This document shows, one piece after another, positions 16,457 through 26,200 of a DNA stretch of 64,000 bases. A program made the translations under genes and the position numbers. The stretch comes from Chryseobacterium sp. FP211-J200 (GTDB lineage: Bacteria; Bacteroidota; Bacteroidia; Flavobacteriales; Weeksellaceae). Each line of letters begins with the position of its first letter. Position 1 is the stretch's first letter. The stretch covers positions 54,521-118,520 of the forward strand of contig NZ_LSHB01000012.1 of NCBI RefSeq assembly GCF_001643375.1, given 5' to 3'. The notes below the pieces were generated by a model that had not been told where the DNA came from, made no database searches, and worked only from the letters and a program-made list of their open reading frames with translations.

Positions 16457-17006
16457 AAATTTCCTTCCACTTCGGATTCGCAACAATAATCTTTCCATTG
16501 ATTTTACAATTCTCAGAATGCGCACCTTTCAAAAAACCAATACTCATCAGGAATTCTCCAACGATTTCTCCACCTGTGAATTTGAACGTTTTCTTGAACA
16601 ATTTCACCCATTCTTCTTTAGTTTTTGGATGGTGATGTTCCAACCATTTCTCGAACGAACCAAATTCTTTTTTAAGTTCCAAGATGGTTTTTGCATTTTC
16701 AATCGCTGCATTGACTTTCAGTTTGTTTCTGATGATTCCAGGATCTGACAACAATCTTTCTCGGTCTTTTTCTGTATAAGCAGCAATTTTCTCAATACTG
16801 AAATTACTGTAAGCTTTTCTAAAAGACTCTTCTTTTTTAAGAATGGTTTCCCAACTGAGTCCGGCTTGGTTGATTTCCATTATCAATCTTCCGAAAAGTT
16901 CGTCATCATTATGAATCGGAAAACCGTAATGGTTGTCGTGGTAATTTTTGTGCAATGCTTTTCTATCTTCGGGTTGCATTGTTTCTATGGCGGCGCAATA
17001 CGACAT
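16455..17006 (-). CDS. tag: DNA-3-methyladenine glycosylase I
   Basis: A 183-residue Tag-type base excision enzyme that removes 3-methyladenine from alkylated DNA. The N-terminal block YHDNHYGFPIHNDDELF matches the conserved YHDxEWG-P-DD-LFE region, and the block INQAGLSWETILKKEESFRKAY is the substrate-pocket signature. The end of the protein keeps a Cys in SENCKI, as in the family zinc site, while the first Cys is near the N-terminus (MSYCAA). Its length is normal. The stop codon overlaps the edge of the 16320-16456 repeat. Confidence 0.9.
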   Translation of the reverse strand: MSYCAAIETMQPEDRKALHKNYHDNHYGFPIHNDDELFGRLIMEINQAGLSWETILKKEESFRKAYSNFSIEKIAAYTEKDRERLLSDPGIIRNKLKVNAAIENAKTILELKKEFGSFEKWLEHHHPKTKEEWVKLFKKTFKFTGGEIVGEFLMSIGFLKGAHSENCKINGKIIVANPKWKEI

Positions 17007-17055
17007 TTTTTTGATTAGATTTTAAGTTTATTATTAAATGCGGATAAAATTTTGT

Positions 17056-17373
17056 TTAGACAGTTTTCCATTTAAATGCTAAATCTAATGTTTCCATAAA
17101 TTCATCACAATGATTTAGAAAAGCTAGTGCTTTTTCATTTGGATTATACTTCATCATAAGACTTATTATAATGTCTTTATTTTTCAAGTTTGGATAAACT
17201 TCTAAAATTTGTCCATTTTGAATATAATCTAGGTATGCGTTTATTTTATTTTGTAAAACAAGGATGTGATTATTTTCTTCATCCCATTCTAGATGGTCAG
17301 AAATTGTAAGTTCTACTTTTTCTTCGTCTGTTGTGCTAATGAAATCTATCTTATCTATTTGTTCTACACTCAT
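17056..17373 (-). CDS. DUF6572-like hypothetical protein
   Basis: A 105-residue acidic cytoplasmic protein with no signal peptide. The pattern IDFISTTDEEKVELTISDHLEW, then LQNKINAYLDYIQNGQIL, fits a small domain of unknown function that I recall as DUF6572; the assignment is from memory and moderate. It is 45 bases downstream of the MazG-like gene on the same strand. Confidence 0.5.
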   Translation of the reverse strand: MSVEQIDKIDFISTTDEEKVELTISDHLEWDEENNHILVLQNKINAYLDYIQNGQILEVYPNLKNKDIIISLMMKYNPNEKALAFLNHCDEFMETLDLAFKWKTV

Positions 17374-17418
17374 TTTATCTAATTTATGCTTATCAATTTT
17401 GTTTGTCTTATGGTTAAA

Positions 17419-17736
17419 TTAAAATAAATTTTCAGTTTTGGAAAGGAAATTCTCCATCGCCACTTTGATATCGATGTCCATTCTGTCGGAAAGATTGATA
17501 ATCCACCAAATAGATTCGGCAAGTTTGTGTTCCAATTCTTCATCTGAATTAGCTTTTGACCAAGTTTTTTCGTGAGACATCGTATTTCTCCCAACCAATC
17601 CTGCATCAGACAAAAATCCCAAGGCATCTTGCTCAATTGTCCAGACTTTTCCATTTTGTTTGAGTTCCAGTTGGTGATATGATTTTCTTATTTTAATTGA
17701 CCTTTCTATGATTTCGTCAAAATTATCATTTGTCAT
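17419..17736 (-). CDS. MazG-like nucleotide pyrophosphohydrolase family protein
   Basis: A 105-residue all-alpha protein. EELEHKLAESIWWIINLSDRMDID is the helix pair of the MazG/dCTPase-like fold, where Glu residues bind magnesium for hydrolysis of (d)NTPs. An early Leu-rich helix (RSIKIRKSYHQLELKQNGKVW) is also typical. The ATG at 17736 was chosen because the extended frame back to 17841 would run into the divergent serine hydrolase and has no conserved look. The specificity is unknown. Confidence 0.65.
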   Translation of the reverse strand: MTNDNFDEIIERSIKIRKSYHQLELKQNGKVWTIEQDALGFLSDAGLVGRNTMSHEKTWSKANSDEELEHKLAESIWWIINLSDRMDIDIKVAMENFLSKTENLF

Positions 17737-17829
17737 TTTGTATTTATTTAAAACAAAAATACAAACTAAATTGATGGATTTAAGTTCCAGTTTCTTAAAA
17801 TCCTTATCTTCGTCTAAAGCTTTATAATA

Positions 17830-19371
17830 ATGACAAAACAAATCTCTTTCTTCTTTACTCTTTGCGCTTTTTCCGTATTCAATGCTCAGATTGAAGAAAA
17901 AAAACTCGACGAACTGATTCAGAATTCACTTAAAACTTTTGATGTTCCGGGAATGTCGGTCGGAATTGTGAAAGACGGAAAAGTGATTTATGCCAAAGGT
18001 TTTGGTGTTCGTTCGTTGAATAATAAACAACCGATGGACGAGAATACATTAGTAGGAATTGCCTCTAATAGTAAAGGTTTCACTTGTACCGCTTTGGCAA
18101 TTCTGGCTGACGAAGGCAAAATAAATTGGGACGATAAAGTCAGCAAATATATTCCTGAGTTCCAAATGGCAGATCCGTACGTTTCTCAAAATGTGACAAT
18201 CAAGGATTTGATCACGCACAGAGCCGGATTAGGTTTGGGACAAGGCGATTTGATGTTTTTCCCAGAAGGCGGAAATCTGACAGTGAATGACGTTATTCAC
18301 AATGTTCGATATTTAAAACCCGAAAATCCATTCAGAACAACTTTAGATTATAACAATATTATGTTCATCGTTGCTGGGGAAGTGATTCACAGAGTTTCTG
18401 GTTTGCAATGGGCAGATTTTATCGAGCAAAGAATTATGAAACCTGTCGGAATGACAGCGAGTTTCGGAAGTTATAAAAAAGCAGTTGCTGCCAATTCGCA
18501 AAATATCATCGATGCGCACGCGCCAGTGGGCGGAAAAGCCATCGCCGTTCCTCACGACTGGAACGATACTGCAAATGCAGCAGGCGGCATTATGAGTAAC
18601 ATCACAGATATGACGACTTGGGCAGATTTTCTTCTGAATGGTTTTGTGACCAAAGACGGAAAACGATTGGTTTCTGAGAAAAATGCGCACGAGCTTTGGA
18701 GTCTTCAGATTCCGGATAAAGTGGGAATTACATCGCCTTACGACACGAAGTTTTACGGTTATGGATTAGGTTGGTTCTTGAGCGATGTGAAAGGTCATTT
18801 GCAAGTTCAGCATTCAGGAGGTCTGATTGGTACGGTAACGCATTTCACATTGATTCCGGATATGAAATTGGGAATTGTAGTTCTAACAAATCAACAATCC
18901 GGCGCGGCCTTTTCTACGATTACAAACTCTGTGAAAGATGCTTATTTGAAAATTGAAAACCGGGATTGGTTGAAAATCTATGGCGATAGGAATAAAAAAA
19001 ATGAAGAGTTTTTCGCCAAACAAAAGAAAGATGTTTACGACAAAGCTTCCAAGTTCAAATCTGATTTGAAAGATGACCAGTTCATTGGATTGTACAAAGA
19101 CGAATGGTTTGGGATTGTTGAGGTTTCCAAAGTTGGAAAAGCTTATAGAATTCTTAGCAAATCTTCTCCAAGGCTGAAAGGCGATTTGATTCCCTATTCT
19201 GCCAATTCTTTTGTGGTAAAATGGGATGACAGAAGTTACGACGCCGATGTTTTCTTCACTTTGAATTTTGATGAAAATGGGAAAGCCGTTTCTGCGAAGA
19301 TGAAACCAATCTCCGATGTGACGGATTTTAGTTTTGATTTTGAGGATTTGGATTTGAAGAAGGTTAATTAG
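17830..19371 (+). CDS. Serine hydrolase, beta-lactamase class C / D-aminopeptidase family with C-terminal DUF3471-like domain
   Basis: A 513-residue exported protein; the signal peptide runs to VFNAQ. The penicillin-recognising motifs are all present: S-x-x-K as SNSK (about residue 80), Y-x-N as DYNN (about 177) and H-x-G as QHSGG (about 330). After about residue 370, a separate domain with FIGLYKDEWFGIVEVSKVG fits DUF3471 seen in similar periplasmic peptidases and esterases. It probably cleaves peptides or esters; beta-lactam hydrolysis is possible but not implied by the sequence. It is divergent from the MazG-like gene, with TATCTTCG just upstream. Confidence 0.85.
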   Translation: MTKQISFFFTLCAFSVFNAQIEEKKLDELIQNSLKTFDVPGMSVGIVKDGKVIYAKGFGVRSLNNKQPMDENTLVGIASNSKGFTCTALAILADEGKINWDDKVSKYIPEFQMADPYVSQNVTIKDLITHRAGLGLGQGDLMFFPEGGNLTVNDVIHNVRYLKPENPFRTTLDYNNIMFIVAGEVIHRVSGLQWADFIEQRIMKPVGMTASFGSYKKAVAANSQNIIDAHAPVGGKAIAVPHDWNDTANAAGGIMSNITDMTTWADFLLNGFVTKDGKRLVSEKNAHELWSLQIPDKVGITSPYDTKFYGYGLGWFLSDVKGHLQVQHSGGLIGTVTHFTLIPDMKLGIVVLTNQQSGAAFSTITNSVKDAYLKIENRDWLKIYGDRNKKNEEFFAKQKKDVYDKASKFKSDLKDDQFIGLYKDEWFGIVEVSKVGKAYRILSKSSPRLKGDLIPYSANSFVVKWDDRSYDADVFFTLNFDENGKAVSAKMKPISDVTDFSFDFEDLDLKKVN

Positions 19372-19386
19372 AATTTAGATTATAAA

Positions 19387-19863
19387 ATGTTTAAAATTAA
19401 TAAAGGCAACTACGATAATTATAAATTTATCTTCACAATTATTTGGGAATTTCAAGTTGATTTGATGAATATAGATTTAAATCCTGAATATTCTCCAATT
19501 AATATTTTAAACAAATGGGAAAAAGAAAGTGAGGCTAAAGCAAGAAGAGGATTACGTGAAGGATTAATTGATACGTTGACAGGTCTCAAAGATTTGCCTA
19601 ACGAATTATTGATAGAATTAAATTTAAAATTAACTTCTTACAAACTACCTACGATTGAAATATTAACATCACAAATAAAAAATCTTCCTGCGAAAATTCT
19701 TAGTAGAGGAATTATAAAAAATATAACTGAGTATTATATTATTAAGGAAGTTCTTGATGATTTAGATTATTCAATAACGGATACTGAGAGACAAGAGTTG
19801 ACAATAATACTATTTGAATTTGAGAAAAAGCAAATAATCGTAAATAAAAAATTATCCACTTGA
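19387..19863 (+). CDS. Hypothetical protein coupled to a PhyH dioxygenase gene
   Basis: A 158-residue, Lys- and Ile-rich, probably helical cytoplasmic protein that I do not recognise. There is no signal peptide or conserved motif. Its A/T content is higher than that of its neighbours, which hints at an accessory origin. Its TGA overlaps the ATG of the next gene (pattern TGATG), so the two are probably translationally coupled. Confidence 0.5.
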   Translation: MFKINKGNYDNYKFIFTIIWEFQVDLMNIDLNPEYSPINILNKWEKESEAKARRGLREGLIDTLTGLKDLPNELLIELNLKLTSYKLPTIEILTSQIKNLPAKILSRGIIKNITEYYIIKEVLDDLDYSITDTERQELTIILFEFEKKQIIVNKKLST

Positions 19864-20576
19864 TGCTTTTACAAAACCATAGAAACGAAATCTCCAACAA
19901 AGGATTCACAATCATCAATGATGTTTTTTCTGAGGAAGAAATCAATCAAATCATTAATGTCATTGGTTCCATCGATACTTCAAAGGAAACTTTCAGGAAA
20001 TCGGAAGACCTTTTCGCCATCAGACAATTTTTGAAAGAAGTTCCGGAAAGTCATCAATTTATTTTTAATGATAACGTCAATAAAATTATTAATGAAATCT
20101 TTGGAAACGATTATTTTGTGGTCAAAAGTATCTATTTTGATAAACCAGAAAAATCAAATTGGTATGTGTCTTATCATCAGGATTTGACCATATCGGTTGA
20201 TAAGAAATTAGATTTGGAAGGTTTTGGACCTTGGACAACCAAGCAAAATCAGTTTGCTGTTCAGCCTCCGATTGATTATTTGAAAAATATCTTTACGATT
20301 AGAATTCATCTCGATGATACAGATGAAAATAATGGCGCTTTGAAAGTGGTTCCAAATTCCCACAGCAAAGAGATCTATCGACCTGAAACCATCGATTGGA
20401 ATGTAGAAACTGAAGAGATTTGCTCCGTAAACAAAGGCGGAATTATGATAATGAAACCTTTGATTCTTCATGGTTCAAACAGAACGACCAACTATCAAAA
20501 ACGAAGAGTCATTCACATTGAGTTTTCCAATATGGAATTACCTGAGGAAATCAATTGGTCTGAAAAATTAAACTAA
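19863..20576 (+). CDS. Phytanoyl-CoA dioxygenase (PhyH) family protein
   Basis: A 237-residue Fe(II)/2-oxoglutarate-dependent oxygenase. The facial triad is visible: His and Asp in YHQDL and the distal His in LILHGSNR. The Arg that binds 2-oxoglutarate is probably in the following KRR. The sequence ALKVVPNSHSKEIY is characteristic of PhyH. The substrate is unknown; bacterial members act on small molecules including amino acids and secondary metabolites. The start is the ATG that overlaps the preceding stop. Confidence 0.8.
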   Translation: MLLQNHRNEISNKGFTIINDVFSEEEINQIINVIGSIDTSKETFRKSEDLFAIRQFLKEVPESHQFIFNDNVNKIINEIFGNDYFVVKSIYFDKPEKSNWYVSYHQDLTISVDKKLDLEGFGPWTTKQNQFAVQPPIDYLKNIFTIRIHLDDTDENNGALKVVPNSHSKEIYRPETIDWNVETEEICSVNKGGIMIMKPLILHGSNRTTNYQKRRVIHIEFSNMELPEEINWSEKLN

Positions 20577-20613
20577 AAAAACTCCTGAACAATTAATTTC
20601 AGGAGTTTTTTTA
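20575..20613. terminator. Bidirectional terminator between convergent genes
   Basis: aaaaaactcctga and tcaggagtttttt form a 13-bp stem with an A run before and a T run after. It serves the PhyH gene and the acyltransferase gene that ends at 20631 on the other strand. Confidence 0.85.
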
Positions 20614-20630
20614 TTTATTAAAATCGAAAT

Positions 20631-21902
20631 TTAAATCTCTTTAAACTGTAAGTTCTGCTCTTTAATTTGTTGCGCTTCCAACTCTTTGTAATAACCTGTT
20701 TCCAGTTTTTTATAGATTCCTTCGAAAGCTTCGAGTGTTTCATTGATCTCAGCGTCTGTGTGAGAAGCGGTTGGAATTAATCTTAACAAGATCATTCCTT
20801 TTGGAATCACTGGATAAGAAACAACTGATGTGAAAATACCATAGTTTTCTCTAAGGTCTCTCGCCAAAAGCATTGCCTCAACAGGATTTCCCTGGATGAA
20901 AACCGGCGTTACACAAGTGTTTGTATCTCCAAGATTGTAACCGATTTTCTTAAGTCCGCCTTGTAGTTTTTCAACATTTTCCCAAAGTTTTGCTTTGATC
21001 TCTGGTCTTGTTCTCAAAAGTTCCAATCTCTTCAAACCTCCGATTACCATTGGCATTGTCAAAGATTTTGCAAAAATCTGAGATCTAAGATTGAATTTCA
21101 GATAACGGATAATTTCTTTGTTTCCTGCTAAGAAAGCACCGAAACCAGCCATAGATTTTGCGAAAGTTGAGAAATAAACATCGATCTCGTCCTGACAGCC
21201 TTGCTCTTCTCCAGCACCAGCACCAGTTTCGCCAAGCGTACCGAATCCGTGCGCATCATCCACCAAAATTCTGAAACCATATTTTTCTTTAAGTGCGATG
21301 ATCTCTTTCAGTTTTCCTTGCTGACCTCTCATTCCGAAAACACCTTCAGTAATTACAAGAATTCCACCTCCGGTTTCAGCAGTTACTTTCTGAGCTCTTT
21401 GTAGGTTTTTTTCAAGACTTGCAATGTCGTTGTGTCTATAGGTAAAACGTTTTCCTGAGTGTAATCTTACGCCATCCACTATGCATGCGTGAGAATCTAC
21501 ATCGTAAACGATCACGTCATTTCTGGAAACCAAAGCATCGATGCAAGACACCATTCCTTGGTAACCGAAATTCAATAGATATGCTGATTCTTTCTGAACA
21601 AATTCTGCCAATTCTCTTTCTAACTGCAAATGCTGATCGGTCTCGCCAGACATTGCTCTTGCGCCCATTGGATAAAACATGCCGTATTCTGCAGCGGCTT
21701 TTGCATCCGCTTCCAAAACTTCCGGATGGTTGCAAAGTCCCAAATAATCATTGGCACTCCAGAAGATCACATCTTTCCCTTGGAACTTCATTCTCGGGCC
21801 AATTGGACCTTCCAATCTTGGGAAGATATAGTAGCCTTCTGCATAATCTGCGAATTGTCCCAAAGGACCTGGATTCTGTTTTATTCTTTCAAAAATGTCC
21901 AT
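20631..21902 (-). CDS. Alpha-oxoamine synthase family PLP enzyme (serine/cysteate acyltransferase-like)
   Basis: A 423-residue PLP enzyme of the family holding serine palmitoyltransferase, 8-amino-7-oxononanoate synthase and 2-amino-3-ketobutyrate CoA ligase. The PLP Lys is in YFSTFAKSMAGFGAF, the PLP-ring Asp in LVDDAHGFG and the Gly-rich loop in LNFGYQGM. Members decarboxylate an amino acid while adding an acyl group. It is downstream of a cysteine-synthase-like gene, a pairing that suggests cysteate as the amino acid and thus sulfonolipid (capnine/sulfobacin) synthesis, as known for a related flavobacterial enzyme. Serine as substrate is the main alternative. The ATG at 21902 gives the usual MDIFERIKQNPGPLG start. 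Confidence 0.78.
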   Translation of the reverse strand: MDIFERIKQNPGPLGQFADYAEGYYIFPRLEGPIGPRMKFQGKDVIFWSANDYLGLCNHPEVLEADAKAAAEYGMFYPMGARAMSGETDQHLQLERELAEFVQKESAYLLNFGYQGMVSCIDALVSRNDVIVYDVDSHACIVDGVRLHSGKRFTYRHNDIASLEKNLQRAQKVTAETGGGILVITEGVFGMRGQQGKLKEIIALKEKYGFRILVDDAHGFGTLGETGAGAGEEQGCQDEIDVYFSTFAKSMAGFGAFLAGNKEIIRYLKFNLRSQIFAKSLTMPMVIGGLKRLELLRTRPEIKAKLWENVEKLQGGLKKIGYNLGDTNTCVTPVFIQGNPVEAMLLARDLRENYGIFTSVVSYPVIPKGMILLRLIPTASHTDAEINETLEAFEGIYKKLETGYYKELEAQQIKEQNLQFKEI

Positions 21903-21977
21903 TTTTCTAACTGATATTTTTTGATTTACTGAAAAAACCTTTTGTCTTTCCAAAAGGTTTATTAATATTTTGAATTG

Positions 21978-23015
21978 TTATTTGATAATCTCTGTTTTGA
22001 AGATCTCATCGTAATTGTGAAAACAATTGTTGATGAAGCCTTGCTCTTCCATCCATTTGTCGCTGTAAACTTTGGTGATGTAGCGTGAACCGTGATCAGG
22101 AAAAATTAATACAACCAGATCATCACTTTTGAATTCGTGAGAATTGGCGTACTGGATCAAAGCTTGAGTCACAGCTCCAGTTGTGTAACCACCCATAATT
22201 GCTTCTTTTAGAGCTATTTCACGTGTTCTGTAAGCGGACATTTCGTCATTTACTCTTACATATTCATCGATCTTATCGAAAAGAAGTGCGCCTGGGATCA
22301 AGTTTTTCCCAAGACCTTCGATCTGATAAGGATGGATCTCTGTTTTATTGATCTTTCCTGTCTCGTGGTAAGTTTTCAGGATCGATCCATCTGCATCTAC
22401 ACCAACGACTTTGATGTCAGGATTTTGTTCTTTCAAATATTTTGCAGTTCCGGAAAGTGTACCTCCAGTTCCTGTACAAGCGAAAACGTGGGTAATCTTT
22501 CCATCAGTCTGGTTCCAAAGTTCTGGGCCAGTTGTCTGGTAATGCGCATCAATATTCAGTTCGTTGAAATATTGATTGATGTAAACCGAATTAGGTGTTT
22601 CACTTGCAATTCTCTTTGCCACTTCGTAATAAGACCTTGGGTCATCTGCCGGAACAGAAGCAGGACAAACGTACACTGTTGCTCCTAAAGCTTTTAAATA
22701 GGCAATTTTCTCCGCTTTCGTTTTATCACTTACCGCAAGGATGCATTTATAACCTTTTACGATACAAACCATCGCTATAGAGAATCCAGTGTTGCCAGAT
22801 GTGGTTTCAACAATCACAGAATCTGGTTTTATCAGACCTTTCTTTTCTGCATTTTCTATGATGTGAAGGGCAATTCTGTCTTTCGTAGAATGGCCTGGAT
22901 TATAAGACTCCAACTTAGCGTATACTGTCGCAGGAATGTCCTTGGTAACGTGATTCAATTTGACCAACGGGGTGTTGCCAATCAAACCAAGAATATTATC
23001 GTATACATTCGTCAT
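21978..23015 (-). CDS. Cysteine synthase-like PLP enzyme, candidate cysteate synthase
   Basis: A 345-residue fold-type II PLP enzyme. The sequence IGNTPLVKL, the Lys in GHSTKDR (usually SVKDR), the phosphate-binding TSGNTG and GTGGTLSG are all in order. The C-terminus extends about 30 residues past a standard CysK. The change from SVKDR to STKDR and the downstream acyltransferase argue for a role other than housekeeping cysteine synthesis; O-phosphoserine or serine plus sulfite to cysteate is the attractive option. Cystathionine beta-synthase or plain cysteine synthase remain possible. The gap to the acyltransferase start is 75 bases. Confidence 0.78.
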   Translation of the reverse strand: MTNVYDNILGLIGNTPLVKLNHVTKDIPATVYAKLESYNPGHSTKDRIALHIIENAEKKGLIKPDSVIVETTSGNTGFSIAMVCIVKGYKCILAVSDKTKAEKIAYLKALGATVYVCPASVPADDPRSYYEVAKRIASETPNSVYINQYFNELNIDAHYQTTGPELWNQTDGKITHVFACTGTGGTLSGTAKYLKEQNPDIKVVGVDADGSILKTYHETGKINKTEIHPYQIEGLGKNLIPGALLFDKIDEYVRVNDEMSAYRTREIALKEAIMGGYTTGAVTQALIQYANSHEFKSDDLVVLIFPDHGSRYITKVYSDKWMEEQGFINNCFHNYDEIFKTEIIK

Positions 23016-23047
23016 TTTATATCATTTTTTCTCTCAAAAACTGTCTG

Positions 23048-23055
23048 CAAAAATA
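23048..23055 (-). promoter_or_regulatory. Probable -7 element for the PLP-enzyme operon
   Basis: On the minus strand this reads TATTTTTG, a full match to TAnnTTTG, 32 bases before the start codon. No TTG lies at the right distance; the nearest leaves only 12 bases. Confidence 0.4.
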
Positions 23056-23232
23056 AAAAAAAAATTGCAATGTTTTTTAGTTTTGACATACTAATATGTT
23101 ATAAGTCTGATATATTGTAATTTAATCTACAAATTTTCTGTATTTTATATTAAATTCTAAAGTTTAATTTTTGTTAAAAGCACCAATAACTAATTCAAAA
23201 ATGTTAATTTCGCCGATATTTCTTGTTACAAT

Positions 23233-26200
23233 ATGAAGAACTGGACTTTTAAACAATGGAACACCATTCTCGGATGGGTCGTTTTCGCAATTGCATTCAT
23301 TACTTATCTATCAACCATCGAACCTAACTTCAGTTTTTGGGATTGTGGAGAATATATTTCCTCAGCCGTAAAACTGGAGGTGACCCACGCACCTGGAGCA
23401 GCTTTGTTTCAATTGGTGGGAGCAGTTGTAGCATTGTTCGCATTTGGTGACGGGCAGAATTATTCGTTGGTCATCAATGCAATGTCTGCGTTGTGTAGCG
23501 CTTTTACAATTCTATTTTTGTTCTGGACGATCACGCATCTCGTAAGAAGATTATTAAATAGGGAATTCGAAAACATCACGATTGCAGAAAAGATCGCTAC
23601 TTTGTTTGCCGGAGCCGTTGGTGCTTTGTGTTTTACATTCTCAGATTCATTCTGGTTTTCAGCTGTGGAAGGCGAGGTTTATGCGATGGCAAGTATGTTC
23701 ATTGCTTTGATCGTTTGGCTGATCACGAAATGGGAAAACGAATATCTTGAGAAAGACAATGAGCGTTGGATCATTTTATTGTTCTTCATCATCGGTCTTT
23801 CAGTCGGTGTTCACATGATGTGTATGTTGGCTTTGCCAGCGGTTTGCTTAATTTATTATACAAGAAATTACAAGTTCACTTGGAAATCATTTTTGATTGC
23901 CAATGCGGTAACTTTATTAATATTGATCATCGTTTTTAAGATCATTTTCCCGGTCATTATGACGTTGTTCGGAAAATCTGAAGTGTTCTTTGTTAACGGA
24001 TTAGGTTTACCTTTCCACTCAGGGACCGTTTTTGCCTTTGTGATTTTGATCGTCCTTTGTTATTTGTTGATCAATTATACAAGAAAAACAGGAAAATCGA
24101 TTTATCAAACCATTGCACTATCAGTGGTCTATATGATGATCGGATTCTCTTGCTGGTTGGTGATTCCGATTCGTGCAAATGCAAATCCACCAATGAACTT
24201 GAATGATCCAGACAATGCTTTGGGAATGTTGGATTACTATAACCGTGAACAATACGGTGATTGGCCAACAATTTACGGTCAAAACTACACCGCTTATCTT
24301 GATCCAAACGGAATCCAGAAAAACGAGGATGGAAGTTACAAAACGGTAAAAACCGGTGATACCTATGAGAAGGATGCTCAAACAGGAAGATATCGATTGG
24401 TAGGCGAGAAATTCAATTATGTTTTCAGTCCAGAACAAGTGAGTCTTTTCCCAAGGATGTTCAGCGAGGATAAGTCGGTGATGCCTAATTACATCTCCAT
24501 GTACGGCGCGCCAGATTTCACCTTCAATTATGGAAACGAACAAGTGTCTGAAAGTGCAGAAGCTAAACAGTTTTTTGATGAGCTTCGTCAGAAATACGAG
24601 AACGGAACCATCAAAATGGACGATTACCTCAAGGCTAAACAATTCGGGATTATCAATGTTCAGCGTCCAAGTTTGGCTCAGAACATCGATTATTTTATCA
24701 CATTCCAGAATTATTTCTACTTCGTAAGATATCTACTTTGGAACTATTCCGGTAGACAAAACGATGTCGAAGGTCATATGGAAAACACCAACGGAAACTT
24801 CATCACAGGAATTCCGTTCATCGATAACAATCTTTGGGGCGATCAAAATGCTATGCCAGCGAAATTCCAAAATGAAAGTACCGTGAAGTTCTTCATGTTG
24901 CCGTTGATATTAGGAATGATCGGATTCTTCTTTCAACTAAATCGAGATTTCGGAAGATTCTACGCAATACTGTCATTGTTTATTCTAACAAGTGTGATGA
25001 TTGTCTTCTACACGGGAATGAAACCGTTCGAGCCGCGTGAAAGAGATTACGCCATGGTCGGTTCCTTCTACGCATTTGCGATTTGGATCGGTCTTGGAGT
25101 TGCAGCGATCTATTGGTTCCTTCAGAAAAAAGTTCAGAGCAAAGGCGCTCAGGTCGCAATTGGCGTGGTGTTGTTAGGGATTCCGTTGATGATGGGCTTC
25201 CAAAACTACAATGTCCACGACAGAAGCGAGAGATATGCCGCTTATGATTACGCTTATTCAAGTCTGAAATCACTTCCGAAAAACGACATCATGTTCGTTT
25301 ACGGAGACAATGATACCTATCCAGTTTGGGCGATCCAGGAAACTGAGGAATTCCGTAGAGATGTGAAAGTGGTGAATTTCACTTTGCTTTCCACACCTTG
25401 GAATATCGACCAAGTAAAGAGAAGAACGTACGATGCGATGGCAGTTCCGTCCACTTTGACGCACGAAGATTACCGTGAAGGTTCCAATGACCAGGTTTTC
25501 CTAATGTCAAAAGACGATTGGGCCAATATATTTGCAAACCTGAAAGATCAAGGTGCACCAGATACGCAGTTTGCACAGTTCAGAAAATACCTGACCCAGG
25601 ATTCGATCACTTTGAAAGAGGCAGTGAACTTCCTAAAAATGAAATCACCTGAGAAAGATGAGATCGTGAAGATGATCTTTGGAGAAGAGCGTTATGAGAA
25701 ATTTAATTTCCTTCCGGTTTCGAAATTTGTACTTCCTGTGAATGTGAACAATGCCATCAAAGCAGGCATCATCACACCAGCCGAAGCTCAGAAAGCAGAG
25801 AAGCAGATCGTCATCAGTTATAAAGGAACCAGCATGTTCAAAAATAACATGTTGATGATGGACATCCTTGCCAACTTCGACTGGAAACGTCCGATCAACT
25901 TCTCAAGCGGTGGGATCTACGACCCAAACAACCTGTTTTTCCTTTCCAATTATTTAAAATATGATGGTCACAGCTACAGATTGGTTCCTATCAAAACCGA
26001 AGAATCCGTAGATGGTGAACTTGGAATGGTCAACGCAGACGAACTTTACAACACGGTGAAGAATTACAGATGGGGTAATTTCAAAGACCTGAAAACCCAT
26101 TTCGACGAGACTTGTACCCAAAATATCGTAAGTTACAGATCATCCGCAAGCCGCGCTGCAGAAGCATTGGTCTTGAAAGGTGACAAGAAAAGAGCCATCG

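Noticed and set aside
17737..17841. N-terminal extension of the MazG-like gene to 17841
   Set aside because: It would overlap the start of the divergent serine hydrolase and adds a Cys/Lys-rich, non-conserved stretch; the ATG at 17736 fits the family.
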